64,000 nt of DNA, taken from positions 248,001 to 312,000 of the forward strand of contig JAGYXB010001945.1 of NCBI GenBank assembly GCA_022495005.1, in the 5' to 3' direction. The position numbers were made by a program, and so were the translations under genes. Shown here in pieces: positions 11,794-23,156 of the stretch (positions within the stretch are counted from its first letter, which is position 1; each line of letters begins with the position of its first letter). The notes under the pieces are model-generated. The model worked only from the letters and a program-made list of their open reading frames with translations, did not search any database and had not been told where the DNA came from. The stretch is from Rhyacophila brunnea. Lineage: Eukaryota > Arthropoda > Insecta > Trichoptera > Rhyacophilidae.

Positions 11794-11987
11794 CTCCACG
11801 TAACCTTGCCATTGTAAACATTGACAAGGATTTGTGTGTATACGCAACCGTATAAATGTATTAGTAAAAGCCGGGCACTCGATTGGTTTACACACGTACG
11901 CCGTATAATTGTATTAGTAAATTCCAAGCACTCGATTGGTTTATTCTAGTTTCTATCTATTCCAAATGGCAAGGTTACGTGACGGAG
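11794..11987. mobile_element. Small TIR element with an internal tandem duplication
   Basis: The left arm ACGTAACCTTGCCATT (11798-11813) is matched in reverse by AATGGCAAGGTTACGT near 11965-11980. Both continue outward to CTCC and GGAG. Inside, a 42-bp unit repeats at 11849-11890 and 11902-11943 with a period of 53 bp. It includes ACTCGATTGGTTTA in both copies. No protein is encoded. Confidence 0.6.
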
Positions 11988-13213
11988 ACTCTAAAACAAT
12001 AATAAGAGCTTGTTCGATAATAAATTCGCGGAACACCTATTCACGTTCGTATAGTTTGGAAAACCCTGTTAGAGGTCTAAAGTCTAGTACGTATTTACTT
12101 TCATTATGTTTGCATCATTAAAAACAATCGATATTGTACTTTTATACTTTATAATGAAATGGGTACTTAATTTTGTTTATTGAATGAATGAAAGATTTAC
12201 ATAGTAACTGGTGTTAAACTTCTTGTTTCTCCCACCAGTCTCGACAACTTTGAGGGTTCGACCGGTTTAACCCGGACATTTTCATCAGGGACTCCTTTAT
12301 CTACCTACAGACTGATAGCTATATGTTTATTTCTTCAAATTTCATACTTTCATGGACATCATTACGTAGTGGTTGGTGTCCAAAATTAGAAACATAAAGG
12401 CAAGTTTCCATTTTCGTAAAATCTTTACGAGTCATTAAAAATACCTTATATCTTTCTCATATGTATAATTTCTGAAAAAAGTATTTTTAAATGTTGTTTG
12501 TGTACAAATAACGAATAATATAGGTAACAATTATTTATAATATATTTTTTAGAAAGTAGGTATTTGACTTTGAAGTTTATTGACTCAAAAAATCGAACTA
12601 AAACCCCTCAACTGTTCAGCAAATATTTAATGAAGAAATCAAAATATGTAGGTACTTATGCTATTTTGAAAGATATTTCCATTTTTAATAAATTCACTAT
12701 TTTGTTTAATTATCGGTTAAAGGATTATGAAATATTTACTATATTGTCATATTATTATTAAACCATATATTAGGAAACTATTTCGTCTCGTATTCGCTAT
12801 ATAATATAAGATTGCATATAAGCATTGTAATTTTTCCAAAATTCAACGACGCATTGGGGCTTCAATCGCTACAAGGTTAACAATCGTACAAAATATTATT
12901 TAATTATTTCATGCTTCGCATTTCGTTGCAGTTGCAGCCTTGATTATCAAAAAACTCCCATTTCGCTATATTTTCTCGAGTGTCTTCTAGCTTAGATCTC
13001 AATCAATTGAATATTTGGTATTGCTTATGTTCTGTATACATATAGCCCGAAATAGAAATTTAGTTTAAAGATACGAGCTCAATATTATAACAACTGGTGC
13101 ACGGATAGAGACAAGTTCTTATTTAACGATCATCATAATACAAATATACTGGCTGAGAACCCAATGAGTACAAGTGACAATCAAGTATAAAAATAATTAA
13201 AGTTTCCATGCAG
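11988..13213. other. AT-rich sequence with no recognised feature
   Basis: Nothing coding is recognised. A short frame at 12564-12761 is AT-rich and probably chance. Confidence 0.4.
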
Positions 13214-14019
13214 CAGTGGCGACAACTCCAAACTAGATGATTATTTAAAGACTAGATTCCTTCTTAATAAAAGTTGTAATTGCATATTGACATATTTATA
13301 TAATCACTTGATTATTTTATATTCTATAAAAATAATTTAATTTTCCAACAATGTATGAATGAAGGAATGTTTTATACAGATTACAAAACAATCCGCAAAG
13401 GTTTAAAAAAAATATTCCACAGCGCGCCATCTGTCTTGGCGTAAACAAATGTCAGATTATTTGTCAATGAATTGTGATATTTTTTTGTATGGACTTTACG
13501 TCACGTAACCTCAGTCAGTCTATCGAATTTTATGAAATATGGTAGGCTCCTATCGCAGAACCTAAAACCTTCGCGCATAATATTGTTGTCTTGACTGCAC
13601 TTTGTCCAATATAATTAATAATTAGATAATTTAAAAATAATTTAGGTATATGGCGTTTAATCGCATGTTAACTCATTCACTGCGGAACTGTTAATTACTA
13701 TTTAATTACCACGTTTAAATAACATTCTGATTACATCTGATAGGAACGCAATAGTTGGGTAGATTGTTTTTAAAAATATAAAAAAATAAACTAATGATTT
13801 TTGATGTGTAGATCTATAAATTATTGTTTTGAAAAATACGTACCTAATTTAAATTCATCGCTCAATTTTATGTCGTCAGTGAGTTTTTGAAATTTCATCG
13901 TATTAGTGTGTCGTTATCATTAGTGAGTACCTACCTACCTATTCATCAGTAATAATATGTGTGTGTTCTTTTTCTTCGATCTCCACAGCCTACTTTCCAA
14001 AAGTCACCCTTCGCAAATG
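13214..14019 (+). mobile_element. Family D hAT-type MITE (copy 1)
   Basis: Starts CAGTGGCGACAACTCC and ends AAAAGTCACCCTTCGCAAATG. Internal landmarks shared with the other copies are CACAGCGCGCCATCTGTC and CTCCTATCGCAGAACC. The flanks CCATGCAG and TCATGTAG match at six of eight positions, which suggests a decayed 8-bp target duplication. Confidence 0.75.
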
Positions 14020-14490
14020 TCATGTAGGCGGTATACACGAACGAAGATTCAAACGTATTAATACTTCTTAGACAATATAGGTTTGAATTTGTATATTAAA
14101 TTAAATTAACATGAGATAGTATTGCGTAGTATTGTACTCACGGCTTCATTGATTTGCTAAGTAATTGATTCACCATATAAACAATTAAAAGCCTTCACAT
14201 TTCATCGAAGTCATACAAATATTAAATTAACTATAGGTATTACTATTACTATTTTTATACAAAAGTCTTAAAACTATGAGCAAGTAGATATTTCTAGAAT
14301 ACAATATTAGGTACCTATGCAAAACATAACATTATAACCTACAACCTGTCACTGAGGAAGAATTTTGTTTTTTTTAATGGGTGTTAGAATTTAGATAGGC
14401 ATGATTTTTTTTTTTTTTTATCATAGATAGGGAAGGGGGTAACATCAGGCAATGCCTCGAATTTCCGAGCTTGCAACTGGTTATTGTGTT
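14020..14490. other. No recognised feature
   Basis: AT-rich with a 15-base T run near 14407. The sequence next to the following family C copy has moderate GC but no recognisable element. Confidence 0.35.
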
Positions 14491-14493
14491 AAC

Positions 14494-15111
14494 CAGTGAC
14501 GAAGGGTGGACGTAGGCTGTTAAGATCCGCCATAAATAGTGCACACTAAACTTTGTCAGTCAATCGTATTTGTTTTTTATTGAACTAAGACTACAATTTA
14601 CAGATGGTGTTGGCTAGTTTTTAACATTCAATTAAACCATGTATAGACCAAGCCATAATAGATAATAGTAAAGAAATACTCGTCTATCTATAAATATCTA
14701 AATTTATGCAATTAAATCATGCATGACTCTGAATATTTTATAAATAGAATAATATTTTTTATCAGTTATAGTTTAGATAGGCAGGGTTTAATGAATTTAA
14801 AAAAAAGGCAAATTAATGGATAGTATAATATCTATTAATATGTATTCATAATCCAACGAAATCAACGAAAACAAATAAGTATGAATGAGCAGGTGGGCAC
14901 AATTCTGTCGTATCAACCAAAATATTCCAAAACTATTATGTTTTGGTTTGGGCTGGGTTTAATTATTGATATTTAAAAACTAACCAATACCTACCACCTG
15001 TAAATAATTGTAGTCTTAGTTCAATTAACAAATACGTAGATATGACTAACAAAATGTAGTGTGCACTATTTGTGGTGGATCTTAACAGTCTACTTCCACC
15101 CTTCGCTACTG
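14494..15111 (+). mobile_element. Family C hAT-type MITE, full length
   Basis: The left end CAGTGACGAAGGGTGGACG and right end CCACCCTTCGCTACTG are inverted. Both continue inward through GTTAAGATCCGCC / GGTGGATCTTAACAG and ATAGTGCACACTAAAC / TAGTGTGCACTAT, so the element is a long imperfect palindrome. Flanking GTGTTAAC and GTGCCAAC are a 6/8 match for an 8-bp target duplication. No transposase is present. Confidence 0.8.
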
Positions 15112-15139
15112 GTGCCAACGCTTTGCACTTTAATATTGA

Positions 15140-15337
15140 AATTTTGGGTACAGTTCAGCTATGAGGAATACCTACAGCGGCAAACACATTTTGAAAATAG
15201 CCTATATACTGGATTATTTGTTAGGTTGACCTAACCAAACCTAAACTAACCCAAACTAACAAATAATCCAGTATATCGGGTATTTTCAAAATGTTTTTTC
15301 CGCTGAATTCCTCATAACCGAACTGTACCAAATTTTG
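15140..15337. mobile_element. Foldback/hairpin MITE
   Basis: Nearly the whole 198 bp folds on itself. The outer arms share GGTACAGTTC and ATGAGGAAT. The inner arms share TACTGGATTATTTGTTAG and its complement, and ATTTTGAAAATA and its complement. A short loop contains GACCTAACCAAACC. A half copy of the right arm lies near 63795-63870. Confidence 0.75.
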
Positions 15338-15344
15338 TATGTGA

Positions 15345-15855
15345 TGAAGAATCCTGATAGGTAACTCCGATTATAACTGCCATATTGATTTTGTGTCCAC
15401 TTGGATCCACTGTGCTCTCAGCACTGTAACTATTAAATTTAATAACTTCATGTGGATAAATTTCTACAGTAGCGGGTCCAGGTATTTATTGCCCACCAAT
15501 AAAACTGCGCTAGCTTTATATTTAACACGTCCAGAATAAGCTCCGCCGAACACAATACAGCCATAAAAGTATAAAATATTACAAGAGAATGTCGTAAAAA
15601 ATATTTAATTTGGACCGCATATTTATATGCCGATATTTAAATAAACCCCTTTTTATAGACAATATTGGAAATTTCGACCACAGGTAATTCCAGTTTAACA
15701 ACAAACCTAATTAATTCATGGACATTACCTATACTTGCGCAGCATTACTACTGTTATGTTTTAACCTGCTTACTATAATTTCAAAATAACTGTATCAAGA
15801 GAAAGATAATTATAGCATTAGAATATATCAAAATGTAAATACTCATTGGATGGTT
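15345..15855. other. No recognised feature
   Basis: Mixed AT-rich sequence without a gene or terminal repeats I can define. Confidence 0.35.
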
Positions 15856-15856
15856 A

Positions 15857-15885
15857 TTTAGTTAGTTAGTTAGTTAGTTAGTTAG
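15857..15885 (+). repeat. (TTAG)n microsatellite
   Basis: About seven uninterrupted TTAG units. This is a four-base repeat and not the five-base TTAGG insect telomere repeat. Confidence 0.9.
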
Positions 15886-16017
15886 AAGTTTCAATGACCT
15901 TTATTTTAAGGCGCAGGAGGAGGATACGTTAAAAAATAAAGTTTAGATTGTAATTAGGTAAAGTTTTTCTTCATGAATGATGTTTAGAATAGGTTATCCA
16001 GCTTTGTTTTTTGAGCA

Positions 16018-16372
16018 ATTGCATCGTGCATGTTTCCGTCTATGGGCACCTGCTGTCCGAGATAGACGTAGGTGCTAACTTGCTCGAGTTGGGTGCCATT
16101 AATACAGATAATCGCAGGGCCCTAAAAACAGTTCCCCATCACTTTTGTCTTTGAGACATTTATCTTTAGGCCGACCGTTTGACTGACTTCCGCGAGTTCT
16201 TGCATTCTACCTTGGAGGTCTTTCGGATCTTGTGAGAGTATAACAATATCATCTGCAAAAAGGACGTCTGAATAGTATCTTCAAGAGTGACCTACCATTA
16301 TGTCTTAATCGTAGGGTGTTCAACCAATGTGTGCTTCATCCAGCAGTGGATTGACCCCGGCTGATGATGATA
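16018..16372. pseudogene. RTE LINE copy with inverted 5' part (twin-priming structure)
   Basis: From about 16018 to 16275 the minus strand encodes FADDIVILSQDPKDLQGRMQ, including the catalytic FADD motif. It also encodes VGLKINVSKTKVM and YVYLGQQVPIDG. From 16276 the + strand encodes FKSDLPLCLNRRVFNQCVL and then jumps to the 3' end (CATCCAGCAGTGGATTGACC) with a GATGATGAT tail. An inverted upstream segment joined to a forward 3' segment is the classic result of twin priming. A further internal deletion removes the WAGH region. Confidence 0.75.
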
Positions 16373-16464
16373 CTTATATTGATCACACGGCGTAATTAAT
16401 TATGCAAAAATTTTAAAATAGACTTGACAAATAATAGCTCGTAAATTTATTAAAAAAAAAAAAA

Positions 16465-16515
16465 AACATTGTGGACATAACAAACCAAAATTCAGAACGT
16501 TTACAACATGGGATT
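16465..16515 (-). repeat. Family I fragment
   Basis: The minus strand carries CCCATGTTGTAAACGTTC and later TATGTCCACAATG, as in the copies at 2940 and 10262. The A-rich tract at 16450-16464 lies at its edge. Confidence 0.4.
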
Positions 16516-16519
16516 TATA

Positions 16520-16885
16520 TTGAAAAAAAAGCTGATTCTAATCAAACAAGTTAAATAAAAAAATATATATTTGTCTAATATAAGTAGGTATACTATTACC
16601 ATCACAAGAGAGAACAATAATTTAAAATTTAAAAAATAATATGTACCTACAGCACTAGCGCATTGACTAGTTTTGCACCTCTCGCTAATGGTGCCTGATA
16701 GGTTTGACACGAGGAAACGGTTCCAACCCAGAATACGTCGTGGCAGTGACCACATAGGTAATTGAAAGGCGGGTATAAATTTCGATTCTTTAGGACGCCA
16801 GAAAACCAGGAAACCATAGCGGATAGCAGGCAAAAATGGTTCAAGAGCCTGATGAGATGCCTATTGTAGAAAGGCAATGATTTGA
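16520..16885. other. Unclassified repeat-like sequence
   Basis: A GC-richer block at 16655-16870 has overlapping minus-strand frames with no recognised domain. It may be an unrecognised transposon remnant. Confidence 0.3.
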
Positions 16886-16889
16886 GTTA

Positions 16890-17060
16890 CCCCATCTCCA
16901 CCCGCCATGTACCTACCTATATGCAGCCGCGATCTGTACACAGCCGCCTTCTATTCCGCTATAAACACGTCATAATGAAAAGATTTTAGTGTCACACGAA
17001 GTTTTAGTGTGAAACGAAGCTACACGGGACTATTGTAGCATACACGCTGCTACACGCCTC
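16890..17060 (+). repeat. Family K repeat (copy 1)
   Basis: Shares with 18995-19145 the order GCAGCCGCGATCTGTACAC, AGCCGCCTTC, GAAAAGATTTTAGTG, CACACGAAG and a TGTAGCA-containing end. Class unknown. Confidence 0.55.
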
Positions 17061-18290
17061 TCCAGGTTTTACGGTCTGCACCGAACAATATGTACAAAAA
17101 TTGCATAATGCGTCTCAGACATATTGTCAAGAGCCGTTCCTTTATCTGCAGTCTCTGGATGATTCACTGCTTCGTCCTGTACTCTGTCCAAGTAAAGAAG
17201 CATTTGGCGCTAACACCACTCCTCAAAGGCATCATTGCCTTCCGCTTCTTCGCCTCCAGGGTCAATGTATAATTGTATAAAAATATTGACATACAGAGTA
17301 TTGAACTAGTTTTTATTTCGTGAAATATTTGTTGTTTTTAAATTTCCATCTTATTTTTAAGCACTATAGTCCGGGCGGGTCTTGGCCACCTCGACAAGAC
17401 TCCTCCACTTTGTCCAGTTCTCCGTTATTTTTCTCCAGTCAATCAGTACCTACTCCAGACCATCAAGCCATCGAAATCGCAATCTCTCCACTCTCCGTTT
17501 TGTCGTTTTGTCAGTGCTCATTTATACGTCAAGTTATCAAGTAACCAGCTCATCGCAGATGTTGGATTTTCATGAATCTGACGACGTCAAGCTTATTGAT
17601 TATCTTATAAAACACGTCATGATTACAGTGATATCGTCAGATGTAATCCTTGCATATTAGGACAAAGATTTTTTATTAGATTCTACACTGAAACACCAGT
17701 AGCTGTATAATCCCTATCTAAATCATTGTATAATACTCATCAAAATTGTCTCAATAATATTTTATATACCTATGCGGATTTTTTCGTATCTTATTGATAA
17801 TTTGGATATTTTTTTTATTAATTTATAGATAAATAGTATCATTTATTGATCCACGCGACTAGCTTCTATAATGTGATTTAGCCATGCATGTGTTTCAATT
17901 AATGTCAACAACATATTGTTATTTTGACTCTGCATACAAATTAACGAGGAAAAAAAACGTTCAAACTGTAATCACATTTGCATAACGCGTCTTCACGTTT
18001 GGCAATGGTTAATAACCCTCTCTTATCAGTCAGGTGTATAAATAGTATAGAAAGTAGTCGTAAATAAATTTAAACTCATCATTAAGTATTTGTTAATTCA
18101 GGATTTGAATCATTGATTAATAATTTTATCATACTAATATCAATAATTGATTGCAGGTGTTTTCAATCATCATGATTAGATATTACATTATTTGTTATTA
18201 GATACCATTTCGATACGAATAAACAGTTTGCAAAATTAGGCAGCTCTTGAAATATAAAAGTTTACGAACCGGAGCTTGATTTGAGGTACC
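17061..18290. other. Unclassified; two GC-richer patches, then AT-rich DNA
   Basis: Patches at 17090-17270 and 17380-17560 have short frames with no domain I can recognise and may be LINE debris. The remainder is AT-rich with nothing identified. Confidence 0.3.
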
Positions 18291-18317
18291 CCATCATGAC
18301 CCCCACAAGGGGGGGCT

Positions 18318-18985
18318 GACAGGGCTCTAGCTTGGGGGGCCTGGCTTAAGAGGGGACCGACCTGACGAATTGACCAGCCAAGTGAGATAAACACAAATCA
18401 CAAAATTGCACTAACAGTAAAAAAAATCACTTAAAACATAATTAAAAATTTAAATAATGTGGTTGTGCGATGCAATTTTTGATTATCGAACAAAATACAA
18501 AAAAAATCGCTAAAAAATACTCTAATTTTTACCTCGAACACTGTTTGGAATACACAACTGTAAAAAGTCGCACTGCTTTTGACTTTAGCGATAGGTAAGG
18601 GGGCCCGCCAAAGATTTAACCTGAGTGCCTGCTTCAGGTTATAGGGGCTATAGACAGGGCTCTAGCCTGGGGGGCCTAACGTGACGGGTCAACCATATGT
18701 GTGAGATAAACACACATCACAAATTTGCTCTAACAGTAAAAAAACACGACTATTTACGGCGCTATTTTATTTAATGGCAATTAACATTTAAAATAAGTAT
18801 GTGATTGTGCGATTCAATTTTTGATTATTGTGTGTCGATACTCAACAACTCCCTAATTCAAGTGGATGTATTAAAAATACAAAAATCGCTAATAATACAT
18901 TGAATATCCTTAATTTTACCATTTGCTACTGTAGCCATAGGTAGGAGGCCCACCAAAGATCCTAGCCTGAGGGCCCGCATCAGCA
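18318..18985 (+). repeat. Family L tandem dimer, about 335-bp units
   Basis: GACAGGGCTCTAGC begins at 18318 and again at 18653. Each unit then has TGGGGGGCCT, GAGATAAACACA, a CTAACAGTAAAAAAA tract, a TGTG..TGCGAT..AATTTTTGATTAT block and a GTAGG-like end with CCCACCAAAG or CCCGCCAAAG. The copies are clearly diverged, so the duplication is old. A related reverse block is at 21580-21770. Confidence 0.7.
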
Positions 18986-18994
18986 TGTGGGGGG

Positions 18995-19145
18995 ACATGT
19001 ACCCCAGCATGTATATGTAGCCGCGATTTGTGCACGGCTGCCTTCCATGACCTATTAAAATTAAATTGTTTGAATGAAAAGATTACAGTACCACACTTCG
19101 TTGTCCCGAAACGAATCTGCAGGGGATTGATGTAGCAACCATTCA
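18995..19145 (+). repeat. Family K repeat (copy 2)
   Basis: Carries TAGCCGCGATTTGTGCACGG, CTGCCTTCC, GAAAAGATTACAGTACCACA and a TGTAGCAACC end. It aligns with 16890-17060 and directly abuts the family L dimer. Confidence 0.55.
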
Positions 19146-19289
19146 CCTTGGTGCTTTAAGAAAGTGTTGCCGTCATTTATCTTTAGTGACATTAAGTGCT
19201 CTCTGTATCCATGTACTGAAACATTGCCAAAAGAGAGGATTAGAGAGTTAAAAGGGTCAAAAAGTGATGAATCTAAGGTAGGATCGGAA

Positions 19290-19557
19290 TTACTCCTCCT
19301 TTATTAGTCCTCCTGCAAACTTTTCAAATGCCTTAAAGTTGGCCTTGGTGTGGTCAATCGGATTCGTGTGTGGACGGCCCCTGGCAAACAGCTCTGCTTG
19401 GTTGGATACCATGAACGCAGAAGACGTGTTCAGCGTCTCGATGGTTGTGACCGCATTTGTATTTCGGTCCATGTCCTATCAAACGAAAACCGTGCAGCTT
19501 GGCTGCGAAGTTACCGTGGCCGGTCAGGAACTGGCTTACCCAGTGTGTTGGTTCTAA
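19290..19557 (-). pseudogene. R1/Jockey-like LINE polymerase C-terminal fragment
   Basis: One minus frame reads THWVSQFLTGHGNFAAKLHG, then KCGHNHRDAEHVFCVHG before a stop. The LTGHG..F..KLH stretch followed by a CG....AEHV zinc-knuckle-like motif is typical of the C-terminus of R1-clade LINEs. A second frame continues for 60 codons without a recognisable motif. It is truncated at both ends. Confidence 0.7.
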
Positions 19558-19584
19558 TTCTCTCTAATATTATTAAAGGGTCTT

Positions 19585-19635
19585 TAATTTGGTTACATGT
19601 AAATTGTACGTAGTACACTTCACCGTGAGCTATCT
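19585..19635 (+). repeat. Family N terminus fragment
   Basis: GGTTACATGTAAATTGTACG followed by CACTTCACCGTGAGC matches the ends of the foldback at 41600-42055 and the block at 63633. Confidence 0.6.
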
Positions 19636-19735
19636 TACCTACCTACCAGCCGTATGGCATTGAAATAAAAAATGAAGTGTTCTTCGTAGAGCAGTGCTGC
19701 CAGTAATGTTTCAATTTTATTCGATTCAATAATAA

Positions 19736-19936
19736 GGTAATTTTATTGAACTAAGACAACAATTTACAGACAGTATTGATTAGTTTTTAAAAATCAATCA
19801 AACCCTGCCTAAATGAAACCAAGTAAATTGTAGTCTTATTTACTTATTTCAATGAAAACAAATACGTATGACTGACAAGTTTAGTGTGCACTATTTATGG
19901 CGGATCTTAACAGCCTGCCTCCACCCTTCGCCGCTG
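19736..19936 (+). mobile_element. Family C MITE lacking its left end
   Basis: Begins in the element interior (TTTTATTGAACTAAGAC) and runs to the right terminus CCTCCACCCTTCGCCGCTG. The left inverted end is absent. Confidence 0.75.
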
Positions 19937-20980
19937 GTAAGTACCTGTCTTAGATTTTTTTTAAAAACTAATTATCTTTAAACTTTTGGCATACAAATCG
20001 AATATCTACTATATTTTTGAACTAGCAAAATTTGTCAGCGTAGCAGACGAAACTATCGAATAGGTAGGTATATAGGAAATATTCTGAATTGAAAAATTGA
20101 ATTATTTTCTTTTATTATTTTATTTACCTACGGTCTTCACTCATACGGAGTGTCTATATAGTCTACCTACCCCATGGGTCACCGTAGGTCATGGAAATCG
20201 CCTAAAAATATTTGTAGCAGAATAACTAAAAAGCTCGTCATTGCTTCCAAAAATAGCGGTTTACGGCATGTTATAAATTTATTTCATTACGCGGCTACAT
20301 TTTGCGGCCAGTATCGATTGTGAAATTCGGTAAGTGTGAGTCAGGCCTTAACCTTCCCATACATATTATTGTCGGAGTACCTATTTGAAACTCTTTACTT
20401 TACATTCCCATCGATTTCTTCGGGGTTTATTTATCCAACATATTTTTTTAATATCCGTGAAACGAAATCTGTATTTGTTTTCGTCGAACATCGAGCCCAG
20501 CCCAAATGCAAACAATTTATTTTTTTCCTCTTTTGTTGGAGAGAATATGTCGCTCGACGTTTGATGAACGCCGAAGGACACTAAGATAAATACTGTAAAA
20601 TGATATCCAAAGGCGAAACTACAGAGGTATTGTTTATACAACTTTATCAATTGAAGTATTTTGCAAATAGTCCATCGGTTCTGTGATCAATGGATTAGTT
20701 GTCAATGAAAACAACGGTTTGGTACCTTTTAAGTAAAACACTATAAGTATTTCTTTTACTTCATGGAAGTAATCACATGGTCGTGTTAAATCTCTCCGTG
20801 CATTACCACGTCCCGCTCTCTTTGCCAAGTCAGACCTGAAAGAGTAGATCATATTTTTGTAGCAATGCTGCAGTGGTGGGCTACGAGTATCATAATCATG
20901 GTCCCCACATCCTGAAGCGGGCTTTCAGGCCAAGATCTTTGACGTCGCCCCCTACATTTTCTAAGGTTAATGGCAATGTG
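19937..20980. other. No recognised gene; possible hAT terminus near 20869
   Basis: AT-rich until about 20300. Overlapping short frames on both strands at 20336-20852 carry no recognised domain. CAGTGGTGGGCTACGAG at 20869 resembles a hAT terminus, but no partner end was found. Confidence 0.3.
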
Positions 20981-20988
20981 ATGTTCTA

Positions 20989-21571
20989 GAGTAGCGAAGG
21001 GTGGAGGTAGACTGTTAAGATCCGCCATAAATAGTGCACATTAAACTTTGTTAGTCATATTATGTATTTGTTTTTATTGAACTAATACTACAATTTACAG
21101 GTGGTATTGGATAGTTTTAAATATCAATAATTAAACCCTGCCCAAACCAACACATAATATATATTTTGGGCGATACGAAAAATTGTGCACACTTTTTCAT
21201 TCATACTCATTTGTTTTCGTTGGATTAAAAATACATATTATTATTATTGATATTGTTGGTTCATTTTTTAAATTCATTAAGCCCTGCCTAAACAAAACTA
21301 GAATAGATAAAAAAATATTATTCTATTTATAAAATATCCAAAGTTATATATGATTGAAATGCATAATTTTAAATATTTTATGGATAGACGAATATTTTTT
21401 CACTATTATCTATTTTGGCTTGGTTTCACAGGGTTTAATTGAGTTTTAAAAACTAATCAACACCATCTGTAAAATGTAGTATTATTTCAATGAAAACAAA
21501 TACATATGACTAACAAAGTTTAGTGTGCAATATTTATGGCGGATCTTAACAGCCTCCACCCTTTGCCACTG
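20989..21571 (+). mobile_element. Family C hAT-type MITE, full length
   Basis: Starts with a diverged AGTAGCGAAGGGTGGAGG and ends CCACCCTTTGCCACTG. Its inner inverted parts ATAGTGCACATTAAAC and TTTAGTGTGCAATATT are kept. Flanking octamers are only loosely alike. Confidence 0.75.
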
Positions 21572-21579
21572 TGCTCTAC

Positions 21580-21770
21580 AGTTGTGTTCCTCAAATGGTA
21601 TTCCGCGAAATTTCGGGGTAATGCGAAGTAATCATATTAAGAGTCGGTATCTATTCCGTGTATTTTTAGCGTTTTTTTGTATTTTTAAATAAATCCACTT
21701 GAATTATTGAGCTGTCGGCATCAATTATGAAGAACTGATCACGACCCCCTTTTGTGGTAGTCAAGTAACA
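21580..21770 (-). repeat. Family L-related fragment
   Basis: TTTTTAGCG...TTTGTATTTTTAAATAAA followed by TCCACTTGAATTATTGAG is the reverse complement of the end of the second family L unit near 18835-18900. Confidence 0.5.
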
Positions 21771-21892
21771 TGCGACCCTTCGCCATATTGGATAAACGGC
21801 CATTTTTATTAGTCAGGAAACACACTAAAAATAATTATAAAATGCCTTATCTAATTCCCAACCATCACTCATCTTGCAACAACTCTTACAAC

Positions 21893-22575
21893 CAGTGGCG
21901 ACCTGTGAGTTATTTTACTGGGAGTTCACTTTTTTCACCTTTTGACTGCCGTAAAAAGGCCTTTGCCTTCATCAAAACTTCACCAAAAAATCTGGAGAGA
22001 TATCATACTTGATAAACATTGTGAATTTAGTTATCAAACTGTAGTTTATTTTTAAATTGTACTTCGCCTAAATTTGAGAAATGTTGTCAACATGTGCGGA
22101 AATTTAATATACGTACTGTGAAAAGAATTAATTTTTACAATAATATTGAATAAAAATTGTCAAACAATAATTGTACGTGTGATACGAGCTGTATTGTTTT
22201 AAAACCGATGAAGCCGCATTCGGGCCGGGAGCGACTGAAACTGTCGCTCCGGAGCACGCAGAAAAAATATTTAAATATTGCTATTCCACGCGACAGACGA
22301 CGCTCTTTCTCATTGCAAAGAAATCGAACTGGGCGCTTTGGCGAGCGATGTCGGATATCGCTCCCATCAACATATAATATTATTATTTAAAATAGCCGGT
22401 TAAAAACACATATTAGAATTTGTTTTTGTATATGAATTAATGACTACGGTAATAGATCAGAACATTTTTAATTAATCAAATATAAATTAAATACTCATTT
22501 AAAAAAAGTCTTTTCGCATAAATTGAGTGGGTGGGTGTGCACCGCTCCAGCGCTCTCAAGGGAGAATCGCCACTG
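21893..22575. mobile_element. Non-autonomous hAT element with perfect 8-bp target duplication
   Basis: The element begins CAGTGGCGACCTGTGAG and ends GAATCGCCACTG. It is flanked by identical CTTACAAC octamers at 21885-21892 and 22576-22583. A GC-rich centre at 22205-22365 contains a GGAGCGAC...GTCGCTCC hairpin and other GAGCGA motifs. A 77-codon + frame across it shows no domain. No transposase is seen. Confidence 0.85.
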
Positions 22576-22744
22576 CTTACAACATAATAGTATTTACTAA
22601 ATAAATAAATCTTCTTCTTCTTTTGGTGATGTTTCCTACTGAAAGTGACCGAATCACAGTAGATACACTTCCTTATCCTGGCCCAACATTGCCTAGCCAA
22701 TAAAATCTTTCAAAGAATTGGAGTAATCAGAAAGCTGAATACTT

Positions 22745-23075
22745 TAGCTTTGCGTACAGGGAACTCAACAGAACAGAACAACACAACAGAAATAATGGGA
22801 ACTGAAATACATAACGGGTAAGGCGATAGCAAGCAACCGACTCGAGTAAGGAAGAATCTGTGTTAAGCTTACACACGTGTCAAGAATACGTTTTACGTCG
22901 AATACTGAAAACTGCTCTCGGTTTATGCATTTACGCTCATTTAATGTTCGTGTATTACACGTGCATGATGTGCGCTTTATTTTCGTAGGACACTCACACA
23001 TTCAAAAGCCTGCTTCAACATGCGGCGTATTGAATATAGCCTATCGGTATTCTATTTTATTATCTGTTCTGTGTT
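22745..23075 (-). repeat. Family F repeat (copy 2)
   Basis: Reverse orientation: GGGAACTGAAATACATAACG at the left, then AAGAATACGT, TTCGTAGGACACTCACACA, and TATCTGTTCTGTG at the right. Confidence 0.7.
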
Positions 23076-23156
23076 TGCGTAGCTCTGACATTGGCTTGTC
23101 TAAAAGCCTCTTGTGCAACGCCTGAACAAAAACGAACCATTAGAGAGTGAAAAAGC

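Noticed and set aside
15857..15885. Telomeric repeat
   Set aside because: The unit is TTAG, not TTAGG, so it is an ordinary microsatellite.
16501..16877. Overlapping minus-strand frames as a gene
   Set aside because: No recognisable domain, hydrophobic low-complexity tail, and repeat-like surroundings.
18318..18985. CRISPR or satellite array
   Set aside because: Only two diverged 335-bp units, in an animal genome.
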